A DNA stretch of 64,000 nucleotides from Stenotrophomonas sepilia (GTDB taxonomy: Bacteria; Pseudomonadota; Gammaproteobacteria; Xanthomonadales; Xanthomonadaceae). Below the pieces are notes generated by a model that was not told the DNA's origin, did not search any database, and was given only the letters and a program-made list of their open reading frames with translations. The first letter of the stretch is position 1. Each line of letters begins with the position of its first letter. Made by a program: the position numbers and the translations under genes. Location of the stretch: NCBI RefSeq assembly GCF_003244875.1, contig NZ_LXXZ01000098.1:1-64000 (forward strand), read 5' to 3'. Shown piece after piece: positions 33,057 through 46,201 of the stretch.

Positions 33057-34070
33057 TCAGCTGCCGCCCGGGGCGAACACCAGGGTGCGGCGGGTGGTGA
33101 CCGGTGCGCTGACCGGCTCGAAGCGCCAGCGCTTGACCGCGTTCATGGCCTCGCGATCGAAGACGCGCGACGGTGTTGCGCGCAGCACACGGGCGTTGGT
33201 CACCGAACCGTCGGTGCCGACGGTGATCTCCACCAGCACCTCGCCGGAGGTGCCTGCACGCAGCGCCTCGGACGGATAGCGCGGCGCCGGTGTGCTGACC
33301 GGGCGCAGGTTGGGCGCCGCAGCGGCCGCCGGAGCCGCAGCCTGGCGTGCGGCGCTGGCCTGCTGGGCGGCAGCCTGCTGCTGCTTCTGCTCGGCTTCGC
33401 GGCGGGCCGCAGCCTGGCGCTCGGCTTCCTGGCGCTCGTTGTCGCGGCGGGCAGCGTCCTGTTGGGCAGCGATCTGCTTGGCTGCGTCGGCTTCCTTGGC
33501 ACGCTGCTCGGCCAGGCGCTGCTGTTCGGTCTGCTGCTTGCTGCGGTCCTCGGCGTCCTTCTTCGCTTTCTCGGCTTCGGCCTCGGTGCGCTTGGCCGCG
33601 TTCTGCACGCCCTTGGCCAGGCCGTCCTTCAGGCGCGGCAACGCCGGCGCAGAGGCGTCCACCTTCTCGATCAGTGCCACCAGGCGCTGCGCTTCGGTGT
33701 AGTCCTCGCGGCCCAGGTGCTGTTCGGCGGCGATCAGGGTGTAGGGCAGCAGGTCGGTCAGCGCGCTCTTCACCGAGGCGTCGTCCGGCGTCTTGTCGCG
33801 CAGGGCGAGGTAGTACTCGATGGCGTTGTCGCCGGCCGGCGCGTACATGCGGTTCTCGCGCAGGGCCTGGCTGGCCGACTCACGCAGCTGCTCGGTGCCC
33901 ATCGACTGCACCTTGGCGGCAACCACCGGTGCGGCCGGTGCAGCGGCGGTGGGTGCGGCGGCCGGGGCCGGTGCGGCGGTTTCCTCCTTGCCCGAGCAGG
34001 CAGCCAGTGCCAGTGCCAGGGCAACCGGCAGCCACCGGCGCGCGGCGGTGATCGTTGAGACGTGCGACAT
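33057..34070 (-). CDS. Lipoprotein with coiled coil and TonB C-terminal domain
   Basis: The 337-residue protein starts with a signal and lipobox (VALALALAAC, Cys25), followed by an Ala/Pro-rich linker. A helical region is at about 55-140, and a long Gln/Ala/Glu/Arg-rich coiled coil at about 155-245. The TonB C-terminal domain (about 255-335) contains APRYPSEALRAGTSGEVLVE and AMNAVKRWRFEP. Usual TonB proteins have an uncleaved N-terminal inner-membrane helix, so a lipid anchor is unusual. Energy transduction through ExbBD is therefore doubtful. Confidence 0.83.
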   Translation of the reverse strand: MSHVSTITAARRWLPVALALALAACSGKEETAAPAPAAAPTAAAPAAPVVAAKVQSMGTEQLRESASQALRENRMYAPAGDNAIEYYLALRDKTPDDASVKSALTDLLPYTLIAAEQHLGREDYTEAQRLVALIEKVDASAPALPRLKDGLAKGVQNAAKRTEAEAEKAKKDAEDRSKQQTEQQRLAEQRAKEADAAKQIAAQQDAARRDNERQEAERQAAARREAEQKQQQAAAQQASAARQAAAPAAAAAPNLRPVSTPAPRYPSEALRAGTSGEVLVEITVGTDGSVTNARVLRATPSRVFDREAMNAVKRWRFEPVSAPVTTRRTLVFAPGGS

Positions 34071-34270
34071 CCTGCTCCCCTCTAGAAGACGACGTGACGT
34101 AAATCATTGATATGCATGGCCGGGACCTGCGGTCCGGGCGCGGCAGGGTGACGTTTCCCGACGCCACCGCCGGCAACGGCGAGGGTGCAATCTAGCATCC
34201 CGGCCGCCGCCGCGTACAAGAGCAGTGGCCGGGATGGGCAACGGCGGCCGTGCCGTTGCCGGCGCCGACC

Positions 34271-34891
34271 TCAGTGGTCGTGCGCCTTGTCGTGCGACTT
34301 GCTGTGGCCGTTGGACATCAGCTTGTCGGTCCAGGCGATGCCGATCGCCGACAGGATGAACACGCAGTGGATGATGGTCTGCCACAGCACGCCTTCCTGA
34401 GTCAGCATCGAGCAGCGGGCGACACCGATGTTGGCGGCGGCCACGCTCATCTGCTCCGGCGTGCACAGCGGGATGCCATTCAGTGCGCCACTGGCGATGA
34501 AGGTCTTCAGCAGGTGGATCGAGGAGATGCCGATGATCGCCATCGCCAGCTTCACCTTCAGCACGCTGGCGTTGACGTGGCTCAGCCATTCCGGCTGGTC
34601 CGGGTGGCCTTCCAGGCGCAGGCGCGAGACGAAGGTCTCGTAGCCGCCGACGATCACCATCACCAGCAGGTTGGAGATCATCACCACGTCGATCAGGCCC
34701 AGCACGATCAGCATGATCTGCTGCTCGCCCATCGACACCGAATGCGAGATCAGGTGCCACAGTTCCTTGCCGAACAGGAACACGTAGACGCACTGCGCCA
34801 CGATCAGGCCCAGGTACAGCGGCAGCTGCAGCCAGCGCGAGGCGAAGATCAGCGTGGACAACGGGGAGAGCGGCGGGCGGTTTGCACTCAT
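34271..34891 (-). CDS. UPF0114 (YqhA/TIGR00645) family membrane protein
   Basis: The 206-residue protein has about four membrane helices and the family's [18 protein letters not shown] start. It also has the conserved [20 protein letters not shown] and [20 protein letters not shown] segments. Its C-terminus is His/Lys-rich ([11 protein letters not shown]). The function is unknown. ATG at 34891 (MSANRPPL) precedes the first helix. It is divergent from the GST gene. Confidence 0.88.
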   Translation of the reverse strand: MSANRPPLSPLSTLIFASRWLQLPLYLGLIVAQCVYVFLFGKELWHLISHSVSMGEQQIMLIVLGLIDVVMISNLLVMVIVGGYETFVSRLRLEGHPDQPEWLSHVNASVLKVKLAMAIIGISSIHLLKTFIASGALNGIPLCTPEQMSVAAANIGVARCSMLTQEGVLWQTIIHCVFILSAIGIAWTDKLMSNGHSKSHDKAHDH

Positions 34892-35003
34892 GCGGGGGAT
34901 GCTGCGTTTCGGGGGAGAGGCGAGGTTACCGGCCCGCCATGACGGTGCCAACCCAACTCACGCACTAGACTTCAGGTTCCTTTCCACACCCCGAGCCGAC
35001 GCC

Positions 35004-35693
35004 ATGATCGACCTGTATTACTGGCCCACCCCGAACGGCCATAAAGTGACCCTGCTGTTGGAGGAAACCGGCCTGGAATACCGCATCCACCCGGTCAACA
35101 TCGGCTCGGGTGACCAGTTCAAGCCGGAATTCCTCGCCATTTCGCCCAACAACAAGATGCCGGCCATCGTCGACCACGCCCCGGCCGACGGCGGCGCCCC
35201 GCAGAGCGTGTTCGAGTCCGGTGCGATCCTGCTGTACCTGGCCGAGAAGACCGGCCGCTTCCTGCCCAGCGATCCGCGCGGCCGCGTCACCACACTGGAA
35301 TGGCTGTTCTGGCAGATGGCGGGCCTGGGCCCGATGAGCGGCCAGATGGGGCATTTCAATGTGTATGCTCCGGAAAAGATCCCGTATGCGATCGAGCGCT
35401 ATGACAACGAAGTGCGCCGCCTGCACGGGGTGATGGACAAGCGCCTGGCCCAGCACGCCTTCCTGGCCGGCGACGCGTACACCATCGCCGACATGGCCAG
35501 CTACCCGTGGGTCGGCGCCTACGACACGCTGCCGGTGGACTTCGCCGCGTTCCCCAACCTCAAGCGCTGGCACGAGGCCATCGCCGCGCGCCCGGCCACC
35601 CAGCGCGCCTATGCGCTGCGCCAGCAGGTGAACCCGAACGCCGGCAAGCCGCTCAGCGACGAAGAACGCAAGCACCTGTTCGGCCAGCGCTGA
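35004..35693 (+). CDS. yfcG: Glutathione S-transferase family protein, YfcG type
   Basis: The 229-residue protein closely follows E. coli YfcG, a nu-class GST with disulfide-bond reductase activity. The start MIDLYYWPTPNGHKVTLLLE, the glutathione-binding NNKMPAIVDHAPADGG and FESGAILLYLAEKTGRF, and the C-terminal YTIADMASYPWV all match the family. It is a single gene, with a partial SMAG element after the stop. Confidence 0.9.
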   Translation: MIDLYYWPTPNGHKVTLLLEETGLEYRIHPVNIGSGDQFKPEFLAISPNNKMPAIVDHAPADGGAPQSVFESGAILLYLAEKTGRFLPSDPRGRVTTLEWLFWQMAGLGPMSGQMGHFNVYAPEKIPYAIERYDNEVRRLHGVMDKRLAQHAFLAGDAYTIADMASYPWVGAYDTLPVDFAAFPNLKRWHEAIAARPATQRAYALRQQVNPNAGKPLSDEERKHLFGQR

Positions 35694-35708
35694 CCCCGGC
35701 ATCTGAAG

Positions 35709-35731
35709 GTGGGTGCCGACCGTTGGTCGGC
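35709..35731. repeat. SMAG-like palindrome (GGTGCCGACC type)
   Basis: GTGCCGACCGTTGGTCGGCA lies between the GST gene and the S9 peptidase gene. The GTAG end is changed. Confidence 0.65.
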
Positions 35732-35796
35732 ACTCGTCCGCACCGCTTATGGGCAGAAGGTCATGCTGCCTTCCCGCACGGGCTTGGTTAGGATGA

Positions 35797-38079
<2,283 letters not shown>

Positions 38080-38104
38080 TGCACAAACGGGAAGGAGCCC
38101 GCCG

Positions 38105-38620
38105 ATGACACTGCCGCCGCCGATTCCCACCCATGGCCCGAAGCCTGCCGGCTGGTGGTCCCGTCACTGGCGCTGGGCGATGCCGCTGGCCGTGCTGCTG
38201 GTGTTGGCCGGTGCCGGTGGCGTGGTGGCCTGGAGCGTGCTGCGCTGGAGCGAGGCGGCACGCGAGAGCCCGCCGATGCGCGAGGCGATGCGCCGCGCCG
38301 GATGCAGCATCGAACTGGTGGAAGCCTTCGGCGAGCCGCTGCGTGCCGAATCGATGCCGCTGGGCAGCATGCAGACCGCGATCAATGGCCAGCGCGACGT
38401 CGGCCTGACCGTGGCCCTGGAAGGCCCGCGCGCGCACGGCCGGCTTTTCGTGAAGGGCACCCGCAGCGACGACGTCTGGGACTATCCGGTGATGTATGTG
38501 CTGGGCGAGAACAAGCAGACGTTCGACCTGACCGCGCTGGATGATGATGAGGCCGCGCAGGAATGCGAGCTGCAGGCCTGCCGCGAACGCGGCGAATGCC
38601 CGCTGGCCGCGGCGTTGTGA
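38105..38620 (+). CDS. Coa1-like membrane-anchored protein
   Basis: The 171-residue protein has a Pro-rich start, one membrane helix (about 25-45, WAMPLAVLLVLAGAGGVVAW) and a periplasmic domain with SPPMREAMRR and GLTVALEGPRAHGRLFVKGTR. This pattern resembles the cytochrome oxidase assembly factor Coa1 family. The C-terminus has a Cys-rich tail (ECELQACRERGEC). AAGGAG precedes the ATG. It lies 25 bases after the peptidase gene and may share its transcript. Confidence 0.7.
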   Translation: MTLPPPIPTHGPKPAGWWSRHWRWAMPLAVLLVLAGAGGVVAWSVLRWSEAARESPPMREAMRRAGCSIELVEAFGEPLRAESMPLGSMQTAINGQRDVGLTVALEGPRAHGRLFVKGTRSDDVWDYPVMYVLGENKQTFDLTALDDDEAAQECELQACRERGECPLAAAL

Positions 38621-38687
38621 CCTCCGGCCGATTGTCGCCACAGCGCTGAGCGCGTAGGGTGCGGGCAACCCTGTCCTGGAGTGCACC

Positions 38688-40487
38688 ATGAAGCCGATCG
38701 CGTTGGCCGTTGCCCTGGCCCTGACTGCCGCCCCGCTGATGTCCGCACCGCCGGCGCTGGCGGCACCCGCCACCAAGGCCGCTACTCCGGCCAGCCCGGC
38801 CTGGGTGGCCCGCAGCAACGCATTGGCGCAGATCCTGCTCGATGCGCAGGGCCCGTTCCAGCCGGAAGAAACCGGCTTCTTCGGCGTGCCCGGCTATGAC
38901 GACAAGGTGGCCGACCTCGGTGCGGACAACGGCAAGCGCTACCGCGCGGCGATGGCCAAGGCGCGCGACGAACTGAAGGCGAAGCTGGCCACCGAGCAGG
39001 ATCCCAACGTCCGCCAGGACCTGGAGATCATGATCCACGCCGCCAACCAGAACATCGAAGGCAGTGAGCTCAACGAGAAGTACCTGCTGCCATGGAGTGA
39101 CGCGCCGCAGACCATCTTCAGCGGCCTCAACCTGCTGCTGTCCGACCAGGTGCCGGCCGAGCGCCGGGCCAAGGCGATCGACCGCCTCAAGGCCTACGCC
39201 GGGCTGCAGCCGGGTGGCACCGCGTTCACCACGCTGGCCCGCCAGCGTTACGAAGAGCGCTTGAAGGACGGCAGCCTGCTGCAGCCGACGAAGATCGAAG
39301 TGCAGCAATCGCTGGACAACGTCGAGACGTACATCACCGGCATCGAGTCGCTGCTGAAGAAGTACCAGATCGCCGGCGCCGATGAGGCAATGAAGGCCCT
39401 AGCCGGGCAGATGAAGGATTACGCCAGCTGGACGCGCACGACCGTGCTGCCAAAGGCACGCACCGACGCGCGCCTGCCGGCGCCGCTGTACGCCTACCAG
39501 CTCAAGCAGGTCGGCATCGATATCGACCCGAAGCTGCTGATGCAGCGCGCGCAGCTGGAGTTCATGGAAACCCGCTCGGCGATGCAGCAGCTGGCGCCGC
39601 TGGTGGTGAAGGACAAGGGCCTGAAGGTGGCCGATCCGAGCGACCCGGTGGCGGTGATCCGCGCGCTGAAGGCCGACAAGATCGCCGACGACCAGCTGGA
39701 AGGCCACTACCGCAAGGTGATCGATGCGATCGATCCGCTGATCCGCGAGCATGCCATCGTCGATGTACCCAAGCGCGCCATGCAGATGCGCCTGGGTTCG
39801 GCCGCCGAGAGCGCGGCCAGCCCGGCCCCGCATTTCCTGCCGGCGCCGCTGGTCAACAACACCGGGCAGCAGGGCACCTTCGTGCTGCCGCTGGGCAACC
39901 CGGCGGCGGGCCCGGGCGCACAATACGACGATTTCAACTTCGGTGCGGCGGCGTGGACGCTGAGCGCGCATGAAGGCCGCCCCGGCCACGAGCTGCAGTT
40001 CACCGCGATGGTCGAGCGTGGTGTCTCGCTGGCGCGCACCATGTTCGCGTTCAATTCGGTGAACGTTGAAGGCTGGGCGCTGTATGCCGAGGCCGAGATG
40101 GTGCCGTACGAGCCGCTGGACGGGCAGATGATCGCCCTGCAGTTCCGCCTGCTGCGGGCCGCACGCGCAATGCTTGACCCGATGCTCAATCTCGGCCTGA
40201 CCGACCGCGCCAACGGCGAGCGCGTGCTGATGGAGCAGGTCGGCCTGTCCAAGGCGATGGCCACCCAGGAACTGGACCGCTACATGGTGCGCATGCCGGG
40301 CCAGGCGGGCAGCTACTTCTATGGCTACACCCGTATCCTGGAACTGCGCATGCAGACCGAGCTGGCACTGGGCGCGAAGTTCGACCGCCTGGCGTTCAAC
40401 AACTTCCTGCTCGACCAGGGCCTGCTGCCGCCGGACCAGCTGGCCGATGCGGTGAACAAGGTGTTCGTGCCGAAGTACAAGCGCTGA
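38688..40487 (+). CDS. DUF885 family protein, putative secreted metallopeptidase
   Basis: The 599-residue protein has a signal peptide (MKPIALAVALALTAAPLMSA) and the DUF885 zinc motif HEGRPGHELQ at about 428-437. NVEGWALYAE further on carries the third ligand Glu. The family is related to carboxypeptidase-like helical metallopeptidases, but substrates are mostly unknown. The TGGAG before the ATG is a fair ribosome site. SMAG repeats follow the stop. Confidence 0.87.
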   Translation: MKPIALAVALALTAAPLMSAPPALAAPATKAATPASPAWVARSNALAQILLDAQGPFQPEETGFFGVPGYDDKVADLGADNGKRYRAAMAKARDELKAKLATEQDPNVRQDLEIMIHAANQNIEGSELNEKYLLPWSDAPQTIFSGLNLLLSDQVPAERRAKAIDRLKAYAGLQPGGTAFTTLARQRYEERLKDGSLLQPTKIEVQQSLDNVETYITGIESLLKKYQIAGADEAMKALAGQMKDYASWTRTTVLPKARTDARLPAPLYAYQLKQVGIDIDPKLLMQRAQLEFMETRSAMQQLAPLVVKDKGLKVADPSDPVAVIRALKADKIADDQLEGHYRKVIDAIDPLIREHAIVDVPKRAMQMRLGSAAESAASPAPHFLPAPLVNNTGQQGTFVLPLGNPAAGPGAQYDDFNFGAAAWTLSAHEGRPGHELQFTAMVERGVSLARTMFAFNSVNVEGWALYAEAEMVPYEPLDGQMIALQFRLLRAARAMLDPMLNLGLTDRANGERVLMEQVGLSKAMATQELDRYMVRMPGQAGSYFYGYTRILELRMQTELALGAKFDRLAFNNFLLDQGLLPPDQLADAVNKVFVPKYKR

Positions 40488-40496
40488 ACCCCTCCG

Positions 40497-40572
40497 GTAG
40501 TGCCGGCCGCTGGCCGGCATTCCCCTGGCGTAGAGAGGATTCCTGAGGTTGCCGGCCAGCGGCCGGCACTAC
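40497..40572. repeat. Paired SMAG repeats
   Basis: GTAGTGCCGGCCGCTGGCCG at 40497 is mirrored by the unit ending GCCGGCACTAC at 40572. They separate the convergent DUF885 and lipoprotein genes. Confidence 0.85.
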
Positions 40573-40591
40573 CCGCGGTGAGGCTGCCGCG

Positions 40592-41056
40592 TCACCGCTG
40601 CGGTTGCGGCGTGATCACCTGGGTCGGCAACCGTGCCGGCGGTTCCGGATTGGGTACCCAGATCGCCACGCCGGCGGCGCGCTTCTGCGTGGTCGGAATA
40701 CCGATGCCGACGCCACCCCCCACATGCGAGCCAAAGGTGCCGGCACCCACCGACATGCCGACCGGCGAGCCGCTGCTGCCCACGCCCATCAGCACCACGC
40801 CATTGGCGCCCAGTGCCGCCGCTTCACGCTTCAGGCGTGCCACCGCGGCGTCGGTCTGGCCCTGCGTGCCGAAGCCCACGGCAGATGCCGATTCCAGCTG
40901 CGCGATTTCCTGCGAGCCGGCCGGTGGCGTGGAATAGATCTGCACCAGTGCCGGATCGATCGGCGCGCGGGCGCGCCCCAGCATGACCTTGGAGGTGCTG
41001 GCACAACCGGCGGCGACCAGCAGGATGGCCGCCAGCGCGGCCCAACGGATGTTCAT
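40592..41056 (-). CDS. Small lipoprotein of unknown function
   Basis: The 154-residue protein has a clear lipoprotein signal (MNIRWAALAAILLVAAGC, lipobox Cys18). A conserved-looking block VQIYSTPPAGSQEIAQLESAS is followed by AAALGANGVVLMGVGSSG and a Gly-rich tail. The pattern of a short alpha/beta domain with an ALGANGV segment is shared with YbjQ-like and other outer-membrane lipoproteins. I cannot assign a family. ATG at 41056 is the first codon before the signal. Confidence 0.72.
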   Translation of the reverse strand: MNIRWAALAAILLVAAGCASTSKVMLGRARAPIDPALVQIYSTPPAGSQEIAQLESASAVGFGTQGQTDAAVARLKREAAALGANGVVLMGVGSSGSPVGMSVGAGTFGSHVGGGVGIGIPTTQKRAAGVAIWVPNPEPPARLPTQVITPQPQR

Positions 41057-41242
41057 GGCACGACCCCTGTAGGACTGGTTGCGATCTTCGGTGGGCCACT
41101 CTGAATCGGCGCCAACACCCGGGCCCGGGCACCCACGGCAGCACGCTAGCACGCGTCGGGTGACAGCCCCGCCAACGGCAGTAGGCGGCGACCGCGTGAA
41201 CGACTATGGTGGACAGACAGGAACCAACTGCGGGAGAGCGGA

Positions 41243-41491
41243 ATGGGCGTGATCAGTCTTTTGTGGGGCGTACTGGCGCTGTTGTGGATGATCCTGGCGC
41301 TGATTCCGCTGCTTGGCTGGGGCAACTGGTTCCTGATCCCGTTCGCCGCCGTCGGCGCGGTGATCGCCGCGCTGGGCATCCTGTTTACCCACCCGACCAA
41401 GCGCGGTCGGGCCTGGGCCGGGCTGGTGCTGAACGGCATCGTGGTGGTGGTCGGCATCCTGCGCCTGGGCCTGGGCGGCGGCGTGATCTGA
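41243..41491 (+). CDS. Small membrane protein
   Basis: The 82-residue protein consists of two or three hydrophobic segments (ISLLWGVLALLWMILALIPLLGW, FAAVGAVIAALGILF, LVLNGIVVVVGILRLGLGGG) with a KRGRAW turn. This resembles small DUF4190-like membrane proteins. GGAGAGCGGA precedes the ATG. Function unknown. Confidence 0.7.
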   Translation: MGVISLLWGVLALLWMILALIPLLGWGNWFLIPFAAVGAVIAALGILFTHPTKRGRAWAGLVLNGIVVVVGILRLGLGGGVI

Positions 41492-41614
41492 ATCCCGGCG
41501 CCGGGTGCGACAGGGCGTCGCAGGCGCACGGCCGGTGGCCGGGCAGGGGCGTACAATGAGCGGCTGCGCGAGCCCCCCGCGTGCCTGTGATTCCGCGCCT
41601 GGCGCGGCTGCCCG

Positions 41615-43541
<1,927 letters not shown>

Positions 43542-43573
43542 CAATAGCGCCACGATAGACGGAGGACTGCGCG

Positions 43574-43843
43574 ATGGGACCCGAACTGGGATGGATGCAA
43601 TGGCTGATCTGGGGTACCGGTGTCCTGGTGTTCGGTGCCATCATCGTCGGTGTCTTCATCGCTGCCTGGCGGGCGGGCAAGCGCCCGCCGGAGCAGCTTT
43701 CCGCCGCTCGCCACGTAGCCCGTGAGCAGGCCCTGCCGGACAGCGTGCAGGCCGAGCTGGCTGCGTTGAACCAGCGCAAGGACAACGGCCAGCTGAGCGA
43801 GATGGAGTACGAGCAGTTGCGCGCCAAGGTGCTGTCGCGCTGA
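43574..43843 (+). CDS. Small membrane protein with SHOCT-like C-terminus
   Basis: The 89-residue protein has an N-terminal membrane helix (WMQWLIWGTGVLVFGAIIVGVFIAAW). A linker follows, then a short helical pair (ELAALNQRKDNGQLSEMEYEQLRAKVL) of the SHOCT type. GGAGG lies 10 bases before the ATG. It follows hemB after 32 bases and may be in its operon. Function unknown. Confidence 0.75.
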   Translation: MGPELGWMQWLIWGTGVLVFGAIIVGVFIAAWRAGKRPPEQLSAARHVAREQALPDSVQAELAALNQRKDNGQLSEMEYEQLRAKVLSR

Positions 43844-43848
43844 CGGGT

Positions 43849-43935
43849 GGGTGCCAACCTTGGTTGGCACTTTCCCGCATGCCAACCAAGGTTGGCATCT
43901 ACCAAACGATCATCCACGCGCGGCGTGGATCTACC
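43849..43935. repeat. SMAG-like repeat cluster (TGCCAACC and ATCCACGC types)
   Basis: GTGCCAACCTTGGTTGGCAC and an inverted copy ending TTGGCATCTAC are followed by ATCCACGCGCGGCGTGGATCTAC. The last unit supplies the TAG stop of the minus-strand PD40 gene at 43931-43933. Confidence 0.8.
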
Positions 43936-44794
43936 GCACGCACCCGGCCACCGCCGCCACCTTCGGCACCGCCAACCGGTACACGTCCACGCCACCGGCG
44001 CGCGGCGCCTTTGCCGCGCTGCTGGCCACCATCATCTCGCCGGGCCTGGCGTTGTCGATCACCGGCGCGCCGGTCCAGCCGCCGGCCTGGTTGAACGATA
44101 GTCCCAGCGGCTGCAGCGCCACACCGCTCCACGCACAGCCGCTGCTCCAGACCTGCGCGGTACTGCCGTGGCCGCGGCTGAACACCACGGCGCCGTCATG
44201 GCCCAGCCAGTCGCCGTCGGTCTCGTCGTCGGCGCTGTTCAGCGCGCTCAGTGCGGTGGCCGGGCCACGCACGCCCTGCGCATCCAGCGTCGCCACGAAC
44301 AGGTCCCAGCCGGCGCCATGGCCCTGCTGGCGGGCAAACAACAGCTGCTTGCCATCCGCGCTCAGGGCCGGTCCGCGCTCTTCCCGGCGCCCGCCGTCAC
44401 CGGCCAGCGGCTGCGCCGGGCCCAGCCGGCCATCGGAGGCCAGCGCAGCGCGGTACAGCGCCAGCGCGCCCTCGCGACCGGCCGCGAACAGCAGCCAGCG
44501 GCCGTCACGGCTGAAGTAGGGATCGCGGGCTTCACCGGCCACGCCGACCGGCAGTGCCTGTGCCTGCTGCCAACGACCGTCGACCACGCGTGCCTCCCAC
44601 AGGCTCCAGCCGGCTTCGCCGCGGCGGGCGAACACGATGCGCTGGCCATCGGCGCTGATCGCGGCGCGGCCCTCGTCGGCGCGGGTCGAGACCACGCCCA
44701 TGCCTTCGATGCCGTACTCGTTCAACGCCATCGCCACGGGGGCAGAGAGTAGACTGGCGGCAAGCACCAGCAGGGGCGGGGTGATGCGCATCAT
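43931..44794 (-). CDS. Exported PD40 (TolB-like) beta-propeller protein
   Basis: The 287-residue protein has a signal peptide ([23 protein letters not shown]). It carries at least three WD40-like PD40 blades: [30 protein letters not shown] and [15 protein letters not shown]. Such blades resemble the TolB propeller. Its role is unknown; substrate or protein binding is likely. The TAG stop lies within a SMAG repeat, so the C-terminal end may have been set by repeat insertion. It is divergent from aroE. Confidence 0.78.
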   Translation of the reverse strand: MMRITPPLLVLAASLLSAPVAMALNEYGIEGMGVVSTRADEGRAAISADGQRIVFARRGEAGWSLWEARVVDGRWQQAQALPVGVAGEARDPYFSRDGRWLLFAAGREGALALYRAALASDGRLGPAQPLAGDGGRREERGPALSADGKQLLFARQQGHGAGWDLFVATLDAQGVRGPATALSALNSADDETDGDWLGHDGAVVFSRGHGSTAQVWSSGCAWSGVALQPLGLSFNQAGGWTGAPVIDNARPGEMMVASSAAKAPRAGGVDVYRLAVPKVAAVAGCVR

Positions 44795-44843
44795 CCGGTT
44801 CCATGCACGAACAGAGCATCAGTCTAGCCAGCTTGAGGATTCC

Positions 44844-45689
44844 ATGACCGACCGTTACGCCGTCTTCGGACACCCCGTCGCCCATTCGAAGTCGCCGCAG
44901 ATCCATGCGACGTTCGGTCGCCAGGAAGGCATCGCCATCGACTATCGCGCGATCGACCTGGCCCCGGAGGCGTTCCTGGCCGGCCTGGAGGCCTTCGCTG
45001 CCGAGGGCGGTGTCGGCGCCAACGTCACCCTGCCACACAAGGAAGCCGCGTTCTCGGCATGCACCACGCTGACCGCACGGGCGCGCCGCGCCGGCTCGGT
45101 CAACACGCTGCTGCGCAAGGGCGACCGCTGGCACGGCGACACCACCGATGGCATCGGCCTGGTGCGCGACCTGACCGACCGCCACGGCCTGGACCTGCGT
45201 GGCCGCCGCGTGCTGATGATCGGCGCCGGTGGCTCGGCGCGCAGCGTCGCCCCGGCGCTGCTGGATGCCGGCATCACCGAACTGGTGGTGGTGAACCGCA
45301 CACCGGAGCGCGCCGATGAACTGATCGACGCGATGGGCGAGCCGGGCCGCGCGATCAGCCGCTACTGGGAAGACCTGCGCGAGCTGGGCGACTTCGAACT
45401 GATCGTCAATGCCACCTCGGCCGGCCGCGACCGCGACGTCGAGTTCAAGCTGCCGCTGTCGCTGGTCAATTCGATGACCACTGCCGTCGACCTGAACTAC
45501 GGCGAGGCCGCCATCGCCTTCCTGGCCTGGGCCCGTGCGGCGCAGTGCCGTAACACCGTCGACGGCTTGGGCATGCTGGTCGAGCAGGCTGCCGAGAGCT
45601 TCCTGCAGTGGCACGGCGTACGCCCGCAGACCGACGAGGTCTACCAGGCGCTGCGCCAGGGCCCGGCTGTGTTGGCCGGCGAGGACTGA
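44844..45689 (+). CDS. aroE: Shikimate dehydrogenase
   Basis: The 281-residue enzyme reduces 3-dehydroshikimate with NADPH in aromatic amino-acid synthesis. Seen are [15 protein letters not shown], catalytic Lys in [10 protein letters not shown], the shikimate-binding DTTDGIGL, the NADP site [14 protein letters not shown] and NRTPERA. The length is normal. TGAGGA precedes the ATG at 44844. A small membrane-protein gene follows four bases later. Confidence 0.95.
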   Translation: MTDRYAVFGHPVAHSKSPQIHATFGRQEGIAIDYRAIDLAPEAFLAGLEAFAAEGGVGANVTLPHKEAAFSACTTLTARARRAGSVNTLLRKGDRWHGDTTDGIGLVRDLTDRHGLDLRGRRVLMIGAGGSARSVAPALLDAGITELVVVNRTPERADELIDAMGEPGRAISRYWEDLRELGDFELIVNATSAGRDRDVEFKLPLSLVNSMTTAVDLNYGEAAIAFLAWARAAQCRNTVDGLGMLVEQAAESFLQWHGVRPQTDEVYQALRQGPAVLAGED

Positions 45690-45692
45690 TCG

Positions 45693-46046
45693 ATGGACGG
45701 CACGACCCTGATGGTGACCGTGCTGAGCATGGTCGGTGTGCGCCTGCCGGTGCTGATCGCGCTGTGCGTCGGCCTGGTCTGGGTGGTCGGTGCGCCGCGC
45801 GATGCCACCCGCACCGGCGCGCTGGTCGGCCTGCTGCTGTTGCTGTTGTCCAGCCTGGGCGGCCTGGCCGCGGGCCTCCTGCCGATGTGGCTGGTCAGCA
45901 GTGGCAACTTCAGCGCCATCTCGGGCATGAGCGCCATCTTCGGCGTGCTGCACTTCGCGCTGGCGATGGTCGAGGCCATCGGCGTGGTGCTGCTGGTGTG
46001 GGCGCTGGTGCGCCTGCTGCGGCTGCGCGGCAACGCGGTGCAGTGA
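45693..46046 (+). CDS. Small four-helix membrane protein
   Basis: The 117-residue protein has about four hydrophobic segments (VRLPVLIALCVGLVWVVGA, GALVGLLLLLLSSLGGLAAGLLPMWLV, IFGVLHFALAMVEAIGVVLLVWAL) with little else. It starts four bases after the aroE stop, so it is probably co-transcribed. I recognise no family. Confidence 0.7.
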   Translation: MDGTTLMVTVLSMVGVRLPVLIALCVGLVWVVGAPRDATRTGALVGLLLLLLSSLGGLAAGLLPMWLVSSGNFSAISGMSAIFGVLHFALAMVEAIGVVLLVWALVRLLRLRGNAVQ

Positions 46047-46201
46047 CACCCCGGTGACGGCCCAGGGCCGTCGCCAGCAGCGTACGGTGTGTTCATCCAG
46101 CAGCCGGGCGTCGCCGCTGCCCCGTTCAGGCAGCCAGCGGCGGCGGACATGGCCGGCCATGCGACAATGACCGGCCCGATCCAGCCACGGTAATTCCCGG
46201 C

